Assembly: GCA_900551395.1 (NCBI GenBank)
Contig: URVX01000035.1
Coordinates: 1 to 9,062, forward strand
Reading direction: 5' to 3'
DNA: 9,062 nucleotides
Origin: an uncultured Subdoligranulum sp.
Lineage (GTDB): Bacteria > Bacillota > Clostridia > Christensenellales > CAG-314
Part shown: piece by piece, positions 1 through 5,819 of the stretch
Numbering within the stretch: the stretch's first letter is position 1
Layout of the letters: each line of letters starts with the position of its first letter
Made by a program: the position numbers and the translations under genes
The notes under the pieces: model-generated
The model's database searches: none
What the model was told of the DNA's origin: nothing
What the model saw: the letters and a program-made list of their open reading frames with translations, nothing else

Positions 1-120
1 TTCCTTGCCGTGAATTTCATGCAGGATAATACCGGCTATCACGAGGATATTAAGCGCTATCAGAGCAAGCGTAAGCCACAGCTTTTTTCTGCTTTTTTTC
101 GGCTTTGCGGTTTCTGTCAA
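1..120 (-). CDS. Partial membrane-anchored protein, N-terminal 40 residues only
   Basis: Reading leftward from a TTG codon at 120-118 there is an uninterrupted frame to the window edge. It encodes a short basic segment rich in Lys and Arg (residues 7-13), then one hydrophobic helix (about residues 14-33), then a polar stretch. This is the pattern of a signal-anchor or type II membrane protein with its body outside the cell. TTG is preferred as the start because a GGGAAGGA Shine-Dalgarno site lies 7 nt upstream (128-135) and a good promoter lies just before that. The nearby ATG at 127-125 is in another frame and reaches a stop after 25 codons. The gene has its own promoter, so it need not be cotranscribed with the MMPL gene behind it. 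Too little is visible to assign a family. The reading frame is well supported; the function is unknown. Confidence 0.7.
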   Translation of the reverse strand, partial: MTETAKPKKSRKKLWLTLALIALNILVIAGIILHEIHGKE

Positions 121-127
121 AATTCAT

Positions 128-135
128 TCCTTCCC
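128..135 (-). promoter_or_regulatory. Shine-Dalgarno site setting the TTG start of the left-edge gene
   Basis: The minus strand reads GGGAAGGA here, 7 nt before the TTG at 120. This is the main reason for choosing the non-ATG start. Confidence 0.6.
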
Positions 136-151
136 GATAAAATATTTTCCT

Positions 152-180
152 ATTATACCATCGCCGCCGCGTTTTGTCTA
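152..180 (-). promoter_or_regulatory. sigmaA-type promoter for the left-edge gene
   Basis: On the minus strand, TAGACA (180-175, 5 of 6 matches to TTGACA) is followed by a 17-bp spacer and a perfect TATAAT (157-152). Transcription would start near 145, giving a leader of about 25 nt before the TTG start. The first three bases of the -35 box are the TAG stop codon of the upstream MMPL gene, so the two units are packed without spare sequence. I see no terminator hairpin between them, so read-through from the MMPL gene is possible. Confidence 0.7.
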
Positions 181-2688
181 TTGCATTTCCGGACTTTGCT
201 CCTCTTGCTCCGTCTGTTTTTCGACTTCACCGACAAACGGAAGCTTGTGCTTTGTTGTTTTGTCGAGTATCCTGTCGAAAACGGCAAGCAGCGCTGGGAG
301 CACTACAAGCACCATAATCACCGACACTATCGTTCCCCTTGCAAGAAGGAGGCCCACCGAGTTTATTGCTTCGACCGAAGAAATAAGCCCCACGCAAAAG
401 CCCGCCACAGTCATTATCGTACCGGAAGTGAACACCGTAGGCATTGCCGCCTTGAGCGCCTCTCCCAACGCCTCTTTTCTGCCCAAGCTCTGACGGAATT
501 TTACGTAAGTGCTGCTGAGCAGAATTCCGTAGTCGATATTGGCGCCCATGAGAATACAGCTTACTATTATATACGACATAAAGAAAATAGGAGAGCTGAA
601 AATGGCGGAGAAAGACATGCTTATCCAGATGGCGCCCTGAATAATGAACACCAGAAGCAGCGGCATGCTGAAAGAAAGGAAAGTCAAACCAATAATCAAT
701 ATGACGCAGCCTATGGTAATAAGCGTCGTCTTTGTCAAATCGCTGTCAAAAGCCTTTTCCACGTCATAAAGCACCGCGCTTTCTCCCGCCATATAGGTAG
801 CGCGCCCGTAAAACATCCCCGAATGCAGCATTTCCTCCAAAGAAGCCAAAAAAGCAAAGGTTTTTTCGTCCGCCTGTTCTATGTCCAGCACAAAGATAGC
901 GCGGCAATAGTTTGGACCTTCAAACATGCCCATAGCGCCGTCTATCAACGCGTTTACGTCCAGCGCGGCAAGCTCCTCTCTGGCAGCGTAAATTTCGTCG
1001 GCAAGCTCAAACAAAGGCTGAGGGTCTGTTTTGAGCACGTTCTCGCAAAGCAATCCGACCGTCGTGCGCCACTCTTCGTCCTGCAGGTCGGTCACAAGCG
1101 TAATCAAAGGCACGCTGTTGTCGTAAGCGGAGTCGTAGTCCATCATGGAATAATACGTTTGAACTACGGAAAGCTTCATGTCAGTCATGGCGGCAAGCTT
1201 TTGCGGCGTTATCTTAATATTCAATATGCCGTCGGTTATATACTGCGAGGCGAACTGACGGATTTCTGCGGGAGAAACCGCCTCGCCGCTTTTTTCCATA
1301 AACATGTACAGCTTTTCCGCCATGTCCGCGTCTATGTGCAGCATGCCTACAAGCTCCTCCTCCGTATATTTCACCACCGGCGAATAAATTGCAGTCACGT
1401 CGCGGTTTGTGCCGTCGGGATTCTGAAATTCGGAATAATTGTACACGAAGTTTACGATTTCCTGATGTCCGGCAAGATTTTCGGTTTCGTCTCCCTTTTC
1501 AAACAGAACCATAAACATGTTGTTGCTGCCGAAAACTTCCGCCACCTGCTTCGATTCATCGTCGGAGCCCAGATTGACCTTGAAGCTGTAAGTGTTGAAG
1601 CCTATGCTCAGAACCGCGCAGCCCGCGATGACTACCGCCGACGCAAGCGCTATGACCTTTCTCAACGAAAAGGAAAAACCGGAAAGACGTTTGGTGGGAA
1701 TCATAATCCGCTTGTGGCGCGTCTTGGCAATGGGCTTTTTAAACAGCAGGATGAGCGCGGGCATAAGCAGAAAAACCGTAACCATGCTTATCAAAACGCC
1801 CTTAGACAGCACCATGCCGATGTCGAAGCCTATGGTAAACGTCATGAACAACAGCGCGGCAAGACCTGCCACAGTGGTCAGGCAGCTGGAAAAAATCGAA
1901 GCAAAGCTCTCGCTCAAGGCTTTGGTCAACGCCTCCGAGGGCTCCAGCCCCGAGTCCGCCTTGGAGTTGTAATTGTGCAGAAGTATTATGCTGTAATCCA
2001 TTGCCAGCGCCAGCTGCAAAACCACAGCCACCGACTGCGTGATATAAGAAACCGAGCCGAAAATGAAATTGGTGCCCATATTGATTAAGGCAGCCACACC
2101 CACCACTATCAAAAAGAGCAGGGGGTCAATCCATGAGCTGGAGGTTATCAACAAAATCACCAGCACGATTGCGACGCTCACGCCCAGAATTATCGGCAGC
2201 TCTCTGTTTATGGCTTTTGTCAGCTGCCTGTTCTGCACTACGCCGCCGCTCGCGGCAAAATCCTCCCCCTCCAGCAGCTGCGGAACCTTGTCCGCAACGT
2301 ATGACGCGTTTTCCGAATATTCATCGCCGTTTATCGCTATCTGAAGCAAGGCAAAACTACCGCTTTCGTCATAGCTCACCGTCACAATCGACACTCTGGG
2401 GTTTTGCTCCGCGCCCTCGTTCAGACGAGTTCCGAGCTCTGCTGCAAGCTGCTGCGCTTTGTTCGCGCTGCTTCCCTTGAGCATAACATTCATCATGCTG
2501 TTGTAGCCGAAGCCCTCGCTTTCGAGAATTCCCAATGACACGTTGGTGTCCGAATCGTCAGACAAATATTTTTTCAAATCATAATTTACATTGGTTTTTC
2601 CTATGAAAAAAATGCCGGCTACGGCGAGCGCCGCAAACAAACCTAAAAACACATAACGAAATTTTACAATAAATCGCGCAAGCTTCAT
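178..2688 (-). CDS. MMPL/RND-family membrane transporter
   Basis: 836 residues with the duplicated RND layout. There is one transmembrane helix at about 10-30, an outer domain at about 31-160, and a helix bundle at about 165-318. A second helix follows at about 344-364, then a large outer domain (about 365-650) and a second bundle (about 653-806). Each bundle carries an Asp-Tyr pair: D231-Y232 in an AMDYSI context and D719-Y720 in a NIDYGI context. These correspond to the proton-relay pairs of mycobacterial MmpL3, so proton-driven export of a lipid or other hydrophobic compound is plausible; the substrate cannot be read from sequence. The charged C-terminus (810-836) is cytoplasmic. The ATG at 2688 has a GGAG site 6 nt upstream. 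The gene is divergent from the ECF S-like gene, and no adaptor or regulator gene is adjacent. Family confident, substrate unknown. Confidence 0.9.
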   Translation of the reverse strand: MKLARFIVKFRYVFLGLFAALAVAGIFFIGKTNVNYDLKKYLSDDSDTNVSLGILESEGFGYNSMMNVMLKGSSANKAQQLAAELGTRLNEGAEQNPRVSIVTVSYDESGSFALLQIAINGDEYSENASYVADKVPQLLEGEDFAASGGVVQNRQLTKAINRELPIILGVSVAIVLVILLITSSSWIDPLLFLIVVGVAALINMGTNFIFGSVSYITQSVAVVLQLALAMDYSIILLHNYNSKADSGLEPSEALTKALSESFASIFSSCLTTVAGLAALLFMTFTIGFDIGMVLSKGVLISMVTVFLLMPALILLFKKPIAKTRHKRIMIPTKRLSGFSFSLRKVIALASAVVIAGCAVLSIGFNTYSFKVNLGSDDESKQVAEVFGSNNMFMVLFEKGDETENLAGHQEIVNFVYNYSEFQNPDGTNRDVTAIYSPVVKYTEEELVGMLHIDADMAEKLYMFMEKSGEAVSPAEIRQFASQYITDGILNIKITPQKLAAMTDMKLSVVQTYYSMMDYDSAYDNSVPLITLVTDLQDEEWRTTVGLLCENVLKTDPQPLFELADEIYAAREELAALDVNALIDGAMGMFEGPNYCRAIFVLDIEQADEKTFAFLASLEEMLHSGMFYGRATYMAGESAVLYDVEKAFDSDLTKTTLITIGCVILIIGLTFLSFSMPLLLVFIIQGAIWISMSFSAIFSSPIFFMSYIIVSCILMGANIDYGILLSSTYVKFRQSLGRKEALGEALKAAMPTVFTSGTIMTVAGFCVGLISSVEAINSVGLLLARGTIVSVIMVLVVLPALLAVFDRILDKTTKHKLPFVGEVEKQTEQEEQSPEMQ

Positions 2689-2738
2689 TCTTCTCTCCGA
2701 AAATTCCTACAACGCTATTGTTGGCGTCTATGGAGGAA

Positions 2739-2767
2739 ATTATAGCAAAGAAAACAGCAAAAGTAAA
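2739..2767 (-). promoter_or_regulatory. Promoter of the MMPL transporter gene
   Basis: The minus strand has TTTACT (2767-2762) as a -35 box, a 17-bp spacer and a perfect TATAAT (2744-2739). The -10 is preceded by TGC, an extended -10. A purine start is available at 2731, giving a leader of about 43 nt. The -35 box lies inside one arm of the inverted repeat at 2759-2781. Confidence 0.65.
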
Positions 2768-2781
2768 CGATTTTTACTTTT
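2759..2781. repeat. 9-bp inverted repeat in the divergent promoter region (candidate operator)
   Basis: AAAAGTAAA (2759-2767) and TTTACTTTT (2773-2781) are perfect inverted copies separated by 5 bases. The left arm contains the -35 box of the MMPL promoter, and the repeat is about 30 bp upstream of the -35 box of the divergent gene. This placement suits a repressor site for the MMPL gene. It is too AT-rich to be a convincing terminator, and the flanking genes point away from it. An AT-rich palindrome can also arise by chance. Confidence 0.45.
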
Positions 2782-2810
2782 AATTTTGCGTGCCCTTTAC
2801 ATTTTACTTA

Positions 2811-2839
2811 TTGACTTGAAAGCAGTTTTATGATATTCT
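2811..2839 (+). promoter_or_regulatory. Promoter of the ECF S-like gene
   Basis: TTGACT (2811-2816) is followed by a 17-bp spacer and TATTCT (2834-2839), preceded by TGA as an extended -10. The -35 matches 5 of 6 consensus bases and the -10 matches 4 of 6. Transcription would start near 2846-2847, which leaves only about 10 nt before the ATG at 2857 and places GGAG at the very 5' end of the message. An upstream promoter giving a longer leader cannot be excluded. Confidence 0.5.
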
Positions 2840-2856
2840 TTGTATCGGAGCTTACT

Positions 2857-3474
2857 ATGAAAATACGATTTGTAAAAGCGAACAAAGCCCTAAACGTATC
2901 CACGAGCGCAATGTTTCTCGCGCTGGGCATATTGTTCCCCCTGTTGTTCCATGCCGTCAATCTCGGCTCTCAGTTTTCACCCATGCATCTGCCCGTTTTG
3001 CTTGCGGGCATGATTTGCGGCCCCTTAAGCGGGCTGGTGGTGGGTTTTTTGACGCCTTTGCTTTCAAGCCTAATCAGCGGAATGCCTCCTATTTTCCCTA
3101 TGGCTATCGCAATGGCATTCGAGCTTGCCGTCTACGGCTTTGTTTCAGGGCTTTTTATGAGTATTTTTTCGGTAGCGGAAAGCAAAACCGTCAGAAATCT
3201 CGGCATCGTGCTTTCTTTGGTCATCGCAATGCTTGCAGGGCGCTGCATATACGGTCTGGTCATGTGGATTCTGACCGCGATTCAGGGCGGGGCTTACACC
3301 TTCGCCGTTTTTATAGGAGCGGTTCTTCTCGATTCGTGGCCGGGCTGGATTTTGCAGCTTCTTGCGGTGCCCGCAATAATGTACGTCTTAAAAAGCGCGC
3401 ATATACTTGAAAAATACGATTTGCGCCCCATCTACGAAAAGCCGTCGGAAACAGACCGGGCGAAAGAAAGCTAA
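2857..3474 (+). CDS. ECF-transporter S component-like membrane protein
   Basis: 205 residues with about six hydrophobic segments. The conserved-looking block at about residues 40-98 has SPMHLPVLLAG, then a Gly-rich helix, then SGMPPIFPMAIAMAFELAVYG. It resembles substrate-binding S components of energy-coupling-factor vitamin transporters (the ECF_trnsprt/DUF3816 type that includes RibU-, PanT- and FolT-like proteins). Such proteins bind a vitamin or precursor in the membrane and use a shared EcfA-EcfA'-EcfT module, normally encoded elsewhere; none is present here. The ligand is not predictable. The ATG at 2857 is chosen because GGAG lies 6 nt upstream; an in-frame ATG at 2830 overlaps the -10 region and lacks a good ribosome site. 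The last 24 or so residues are polar. A bidirectional terminator follows 20 bp after the stop. No known riboswitch fold was recognised upstream. Confidence 0.8.
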   Translation: MKIRFVKANKALNVSTSAMFLALGILFPLLFHAVNLGSQFSPMHLPVLLAGMICGPLSGLVVGFLTPLLSSLISGMPPIFPMAIAMAFELAVYGFVSGLFMSIFSVAESKTVRNLGIVLSLVIAMLAGRCIYGLVMWILTAIQGGAYTFAVFIGAVLLDSWPGWILQLLAVPAIMYVLKSAHILEKYDLRPIYEKPSETDRAKES

Positions 3475-3494
3475 TCAAGCTTTTTAAAGGAAAC

Positions 3495-3523
3495 AAAAAA
3501 GCCGCGTCAAAACGCGGCTTTTT
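3495..3523. terminator. Bidirectional intrinsic terminator between the ECF S-like gene and rpsR
   Basis: GCCGCGT (3501-3507) pairs perfectly with ACGCGGC (3512-3518) across a 4-base loop. The stem is flanked by A-runs on the left and T-runs on the right, so each strand reads as a GC stem followed by a U-tract. It lies between convergent stop codons (3474 plus, 3536 minus) and can end both transcripts. Confidence 0.9.
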
Positions 3524-3533
3524 GAATTTTACT

Positions 3534-3779
3534 TCAATCCCCTACGTAGGGAATGAGCGCCATTTGTCTGGCGCGCTTGATTGCGACAGCCAGCACTCTC
3601 TGATGCTTGCTGCACGTTCCCGTCATGCGCTTGGGGATAATCTTGCCTTTCTCGGTAATATATTTTTTGAGCTTGGCTATATCCTTGTAATCGATTTCCT
3701 CCACCTTGTCGGCGCAGAAAGCACAGACCTTTTTGCGGGAAGGACGGCGCGCGGGACGCTTTACTTTCTCTTCACTCAT
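3534..3779 (-). CDS. rpsR: 30S ribosomal protein S18
   Basis: 81 residues, normal for bacterial S18. The diagnostic core is present: IDYKDI, GKIIPKR, TGTCSKHQR and AIKRARQMALIPY. S18 sits in the platform of the 30S subunit next to S6 and contacts 16S rRNA. Four potential metal ligands are kept (C19, C22, C56, H59), the pattern of zinc-ribbon-type (C+) S18, as opposed to the cysteine-poor form such as that of Bacillus subtilis. The N-terminal 18 residues are strongly basic. The ATG at 3779 is chosen because AAAAGGAG lies 7 nt upstream; a TTG at 3797 in the same frame lies upstream of that site and would be part of the ssb end. It is the last gene of rpsF-ssb-rpsR: the ssb stop codon at 3796-3794 touches the rpsR ribosome site, suggesting coupled translation. 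Confidence 0.96.
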   Translation of the reverse strand: MSEEKVKRPARRPSRKKVCAFCADKVEEIDYKDIAKLKKYITEKGKIIPKRMTGTCSKHQRVLAVAIKRARQMALIPYVGD

Positions 3780-3786
3780 TTTCGTA

Positions 3787-3794
3787 CTCCTTTT
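3787..3794 (-). promoter_or_regulatory. Ribosome-binding site of rpsR, overlapping the ssb stop
   Basis: The minus strand reads AAAAGGAG 7 nt before the ATG at 3779. Its first base is the last base of the ssb TGA stop. This decides the rpsR start in favour of ATG over the upstream TTG. Confidence 0.75.
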
Positions 3795-4216
3795 CAAAAC
3801 GGAAGCTCGGTGTCATCCTCGACACTGGGCAAATCCTCAATGGCCTCTTTGCGGCCGAACTCGTCGTAACCGGAGCCGCCCGAGCCGGAGCCCGCGCCCT
3901 GCGCAGGTCTGCCGAGAAACTCCACTCTGTCGGCTACGATTTCGGTAATATACCTCTTTTCTCCGTCCTTTTCGTAAGAACGGTTCTGAATGCTGCCTTC
4001 GACAGCGCACTGGCTGCCCTTCTGAAGATAACGCGCGCAGTTGTCGCCCTGCTGTCTCCAGACGACTATATTGAAAAAGTCTGTCTGTCTGCTGCCGTCG
4101 GCGGATTTGAAGACTCTGTCCACCGCCAAAGCAAACGTGCAGACGGAAACGCCCTGTCCCGACGTGCGCAGCTCGGGGTCGCGCGTAAGTCTCCCGATAA
4201 GAAAGCATTTGTTCAT
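3794..4216 (-). CDS. ssb: Single-stranded DNA-binding protein
   Basis: 140 residues. Residues 1-102 form the OB fold, with typical SSB landmarks: MNKCFLIGRLTRDPELR at the start, DFFNIVVWRQ around W53, and a GRPAQG exit. Residues 105-117 are a Gly/Ser-rich linker. The tail ends in acidic DDTELPF (134-140), the tip by which SSB recruits repair and replication proteins; it is a variant of the classical DDDIPF. SSB binds single-stranded DNA as a tetramer in replication, recombination and repair. Four cysteines (C4, C26, C60, C70) lie within the OB fold, more than I would expect. The ATG at 4216 has GGGAG 7 nt upstream; the frame stays open further upstream inside rpsF but without a better start. 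It sits between rpsF (14-nt gap) and rpsR, the usual order in Firmicutes. Confidence 0.96.
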   Translation of the reverse strand: MNKCFLIGRLTRDPELRTSGQGVSVCTFALAVDRVFKSADGSRQTDFFNIVVWRQQGDNCARYLQKGSQCAVEGSIQNRSYEKDGEKRYITEIVADRVEFLGRPAQGAGSGSGGSGYDEFGRKEAIEDLPSVEDDTELPF

Positions 4217-4230
4217 AGCTTTTCTCCCAA

Positions 4231-4512
4231 TTACTTCTTGACGATAAGATGACGCATAATAGCGTCGGTGATATGCATGACTCTGGATATTTCGGCGGGA
4301 ACCTCCGGCTTTGCCGTAAAGTTCATGAGCACGTAAAAACCTTCGTTTTTGAAATTGATGGGATACGCAAGCTTTTTGGTGCCCCATTTGTCGATGGTCT
4401 CTACGCTTCCGCCGTCATTGACAACTATGTCGGAAAATTTGGCGATAAGCGCGTCTTTGGCTTCCGCTTCCAGCTCGTTGTCGATGATGTACAGAATTTC
4501 GTACTTGTTCAT
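4231..4512 (-). CDS. rpsF: 30S ribosomal protein S6
   Basis: 93 residues, the usual length for S6. The N-terminus NKYEILYIIDNEL, the central GTKKLAYPINFKNEGFYVLMNF and the C-terminal ISRVMHITDAIMRHLIVKK match the family's beta-alpha-beta-beta-alpha-beta fold. S6 pairs with S18 on the 30S platform, and both are encoded in this operon. Two starts compete: ATG at 4512 and, one codon upstream, GTG at 4515. The strong AAAAGGAGGT site lies 8 nt from the ATG and 5 nt from the GTG; ATG is chosen because a single initial Met before NKYE is typical. It is first in the operon, after a leader of about 60 nt with two hairpins, one containing a CCG triplet that could serve S6:S18 autoregulation. Confidence 0.95.
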   Translation of the reverse strand: MNKYEILYIIDNELEAEAKDALIAKFSDIVVNDGGSVETIDKWGTKKLAYPINFKNEGFYVLMNFTAKPEVPAEISRVMHITDAIMRHLIVKK

Positions 4513-4536
4513 CACTCTTTACCTCCTTTTGGACTA

Positions 4537-4570
4537 TTGGCCCGCTTGCGGGCAAGGATTACGCATCGAG
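4537..4570 (-). promoter_or_regulatory. rpsF leader hairpins, possible S6:S18 binding leader
   Basis: The minus-strand leader of rpsF contains a 5-bp hairpin GCATC-TC-GATGC just after the predicted start (ending near 4574-4563). A GC-rich hairpin follows at 4553-4540 with GCCCGC facing GCGGGC, 10 nt before the ribosome site. The second stem contains a CCG triplet. In many bacteria the S6:S18 complex represses its own operon by binding a leader structure with a conserved CCG. I infer a possible match by position and motif only; the full consensus fold could not be tested by eye. Confidence 0.35.
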
Positions 4571-4580
4571 ATGCTTGGGT

Positions 4581-4609
4581 ATTATAACAAAAACACCTGC
4601 TTAAAGCAA
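4581..4609 (-). promoter_or_regulatory. Promoter of the rpsF-ssb-rpsR operon
   Basis: The minus strand has a perfect TATAAT (4586-4581) preceded by TGT, an extended -10. TTGCTT (4609-4604) lies 17 bp upstream as a weak -35. The predicted start is near 4574, about 60 nt before rpsF. The -35 box is inside the terminator hairpin of the upstream ger operon, so the two signals share DNA. Confidence 0.65.
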
Positions 4610-4617
4610 GTGTTTTT
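4589..4617 (-). terminator. Intrinsic terminator of the ger operon
   Basis: On the minus strand the RNA forms AAAAACAC-U-UGC, loop UUUAA, GCA-G-GUGUUUUU: a 12-bp stem with one G-U pair, ending in a U-run. On the plus strand the same position is a C-A mismatch, so the structure favours the leftward transcript. It starts 17 bp after the gerAC stop at 4635, as expected for the end of that operon. Confidence 0.8.
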
Positions 4618-4634
4618 GACTATTTCGGCAAAAA

Positions 4635-5819
4635 TCAATTTTTGACGGTTATATCGGTTTTGAATTGCACAATATCGAACAGGTTTCGGTCGCCCTTGAA
4701 CTCCAGCCATTTTTTTCCGTACTTTTTGTAAAACAAATTGCCTATTTGCAGATAATCGCTGTCTATCTCCTCCGATTCCTTCAACGCCTTAAGGCACAGC
4801 CGAGTCATCTGATTTTTGACCTGATTGAGTCCGTCGTCGTCAATCTCGTTGTAGGTATACGGCTGAAAGCCCTGCAGCTCTCCTAAGGTGTCCGTGCGCA
4901 TTCGCTTGACGCGGGAATTTATTTTGATTGTCACCGTCGCCTTTCCGTTTTCAAGCTCCGGCTCCAGACCACAGGATTTCTGCGTCAGACCGACAGTGGT
5001 TTTTTCGGGGAGATACAAGGATTTTCTCTCCGATTCGACGGCAAAGATATCGAAAATTTTCGGCTTGGTCATAAGACACATGCCGCGTGTGGCTTCCTCA
5101 GACAAAAAGCCCGAAAATCTGTTGGCTTTGAAAACGCCCAGCGTAGATGCGTCCAGCTTGACGGCAGGCTTTTGGCTCTGCTCGTTTTGCTTTTCGGAGT
5201 CGTCCGAAACCTTTATCGTTTTGATGAGATTAAGATAAAAGCATTGACTGGGAGTGCCCTGCTTTTCCATAATATTGTTCAATTCGGTAAAAGGCACCGT
5301 AGTAGTATTGCTGTTGTTGAGCACTATGGACAAAAGCGTAAAGGTTACGTAGCTGTCCATAGTTGTCTGAACGTCGAACAGCTCCGATGCCCTGCCCTCG
5401 CACATCACCGTCACGGTTCCGTCCTTGAACGCGTCGCTGGCATAAAAATATCCCAGCAGCTGTCTCAAATCCGAGCTTTTGGCAGCCTGCTCCCCGATGA
5501 CGATTATGCTGCACTCTCCGAGAGAAGGCGTTTTTCCGTAATGCTGATATATGTCGTTTATGGCGAGCGACACGGTTTCTCCTCTTCCTCTTACGAGTCT
5601 CGAGCCCGAGCTGCCCGCCGCTCCGTCCTGTGAGCTGCCCGCGCCGGGCACGATAACCTCAGCCGACACCTCGTATTCCCCAGCTTCCGGCTCGAAATCT
5701 ATGCCGAGCCCCAGCATAATGACTCTGTCAGTCAAGCCCTTGAAAGCAAAGGAATATGAAATAACGAACAGAACGAGCCCGACAAGCAGTATTATTCCGA
5801 GCTTTGCGATTTTTTTCAT
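4635..5819 (-). CDS. gerAC: Ger(x)C-family spore germination protein (C subunit)
   Basis: 394 residues. Residues 1-26 are a basic start plus one hydrophobic helix, followed by DRVIMLGLGIDFEPEAGEYEVSAEVIVPG (30-58 region), the usual N-terminal strand pattern of GerAC. LGVFKANRFSGFLSEEATRGM (227-247) is the family's central signature, and the end carries IGNLFYKKYGKKW (359-371). GerAC subunits are normally lipoproteins on the outer face of the spore inner membrane, working with GerAA and GerAB to sense nutrients. Here the N-terminal region has no cysteine at all, so there is no lipobox; the protein would instead be held by its uncleaved helix. The ATG at 5819 overlaps the gerAB stop by one base (TAATG), with GGGAGG 7 nt upstream. 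It is the last gene of the operon, before a terminator. Family confident; the germinant is unknown. Confidence 0.88.
   Translation of the reverse strand: MKKIAKLGIILLVGLVLFVISYSFAFKGLTDRVIMLGLGIDFEPEAGEYEVSAEVIVPGAGSSQDGAAGSSGSRLVRGRGETVSLAINDIYQHYGKTPSLGECSIIVIGEQAAKSSDLRQLLGYFYASDAFKDGTVTVMCEGRASELFDVQTTMDSYVTFTLLSIVLNNSNTTTVPFTELNNIMEKQGTPSQCFYLNLIKTIKVSDDSEKQNEQSQKPAVKLDASTLGVFKANRFSGFLSEEATRGMCLMTKPKIFDIFAVESERKSLYLPEKTTVGLTQKSCGLEPELENGKATVTIKINSRVKRMRTDTLGELQGFQPYTYNEIDDDGLNQVKNQMTRLCLKALKESEEIDSDYLQIGNLFYKKYGKKWLEFKGDRNLFDIVQFKTDITVKN

Noticed and set aside
10..2088. A 692-codon open frame on the plus strand opposite the MMPL gene
   Set aside because: Its product is rich in His, Arg and Gln with no recognisable domain, while the minus strand encodes a full-length, well-formed MMPL transporter. 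It is an antisense shadow caused by codon bias.
2689..2737. Possible folding of the MMPL leader with a CCTCC run pairing to the ribosome site
   Set aside because: The CCTCC (2736-2732) lies before the most likely transcript start at 2731, and the inner stem is only about 4 bp.
2830..2856. ATG at 2830 as the start of the ECF S-like gene
   Set aside because: It sits on the -10 region of the predicted promoter and has no good ribosome site, whereas the ATG at 2857 has GGAG 6 nt upstream.
3780..3797. TTG start for rpsR, adding six residues
   Set aside because: It lies within the end of ssb and upstream of the AAAAGGAG site that fits the ATG at 3779.
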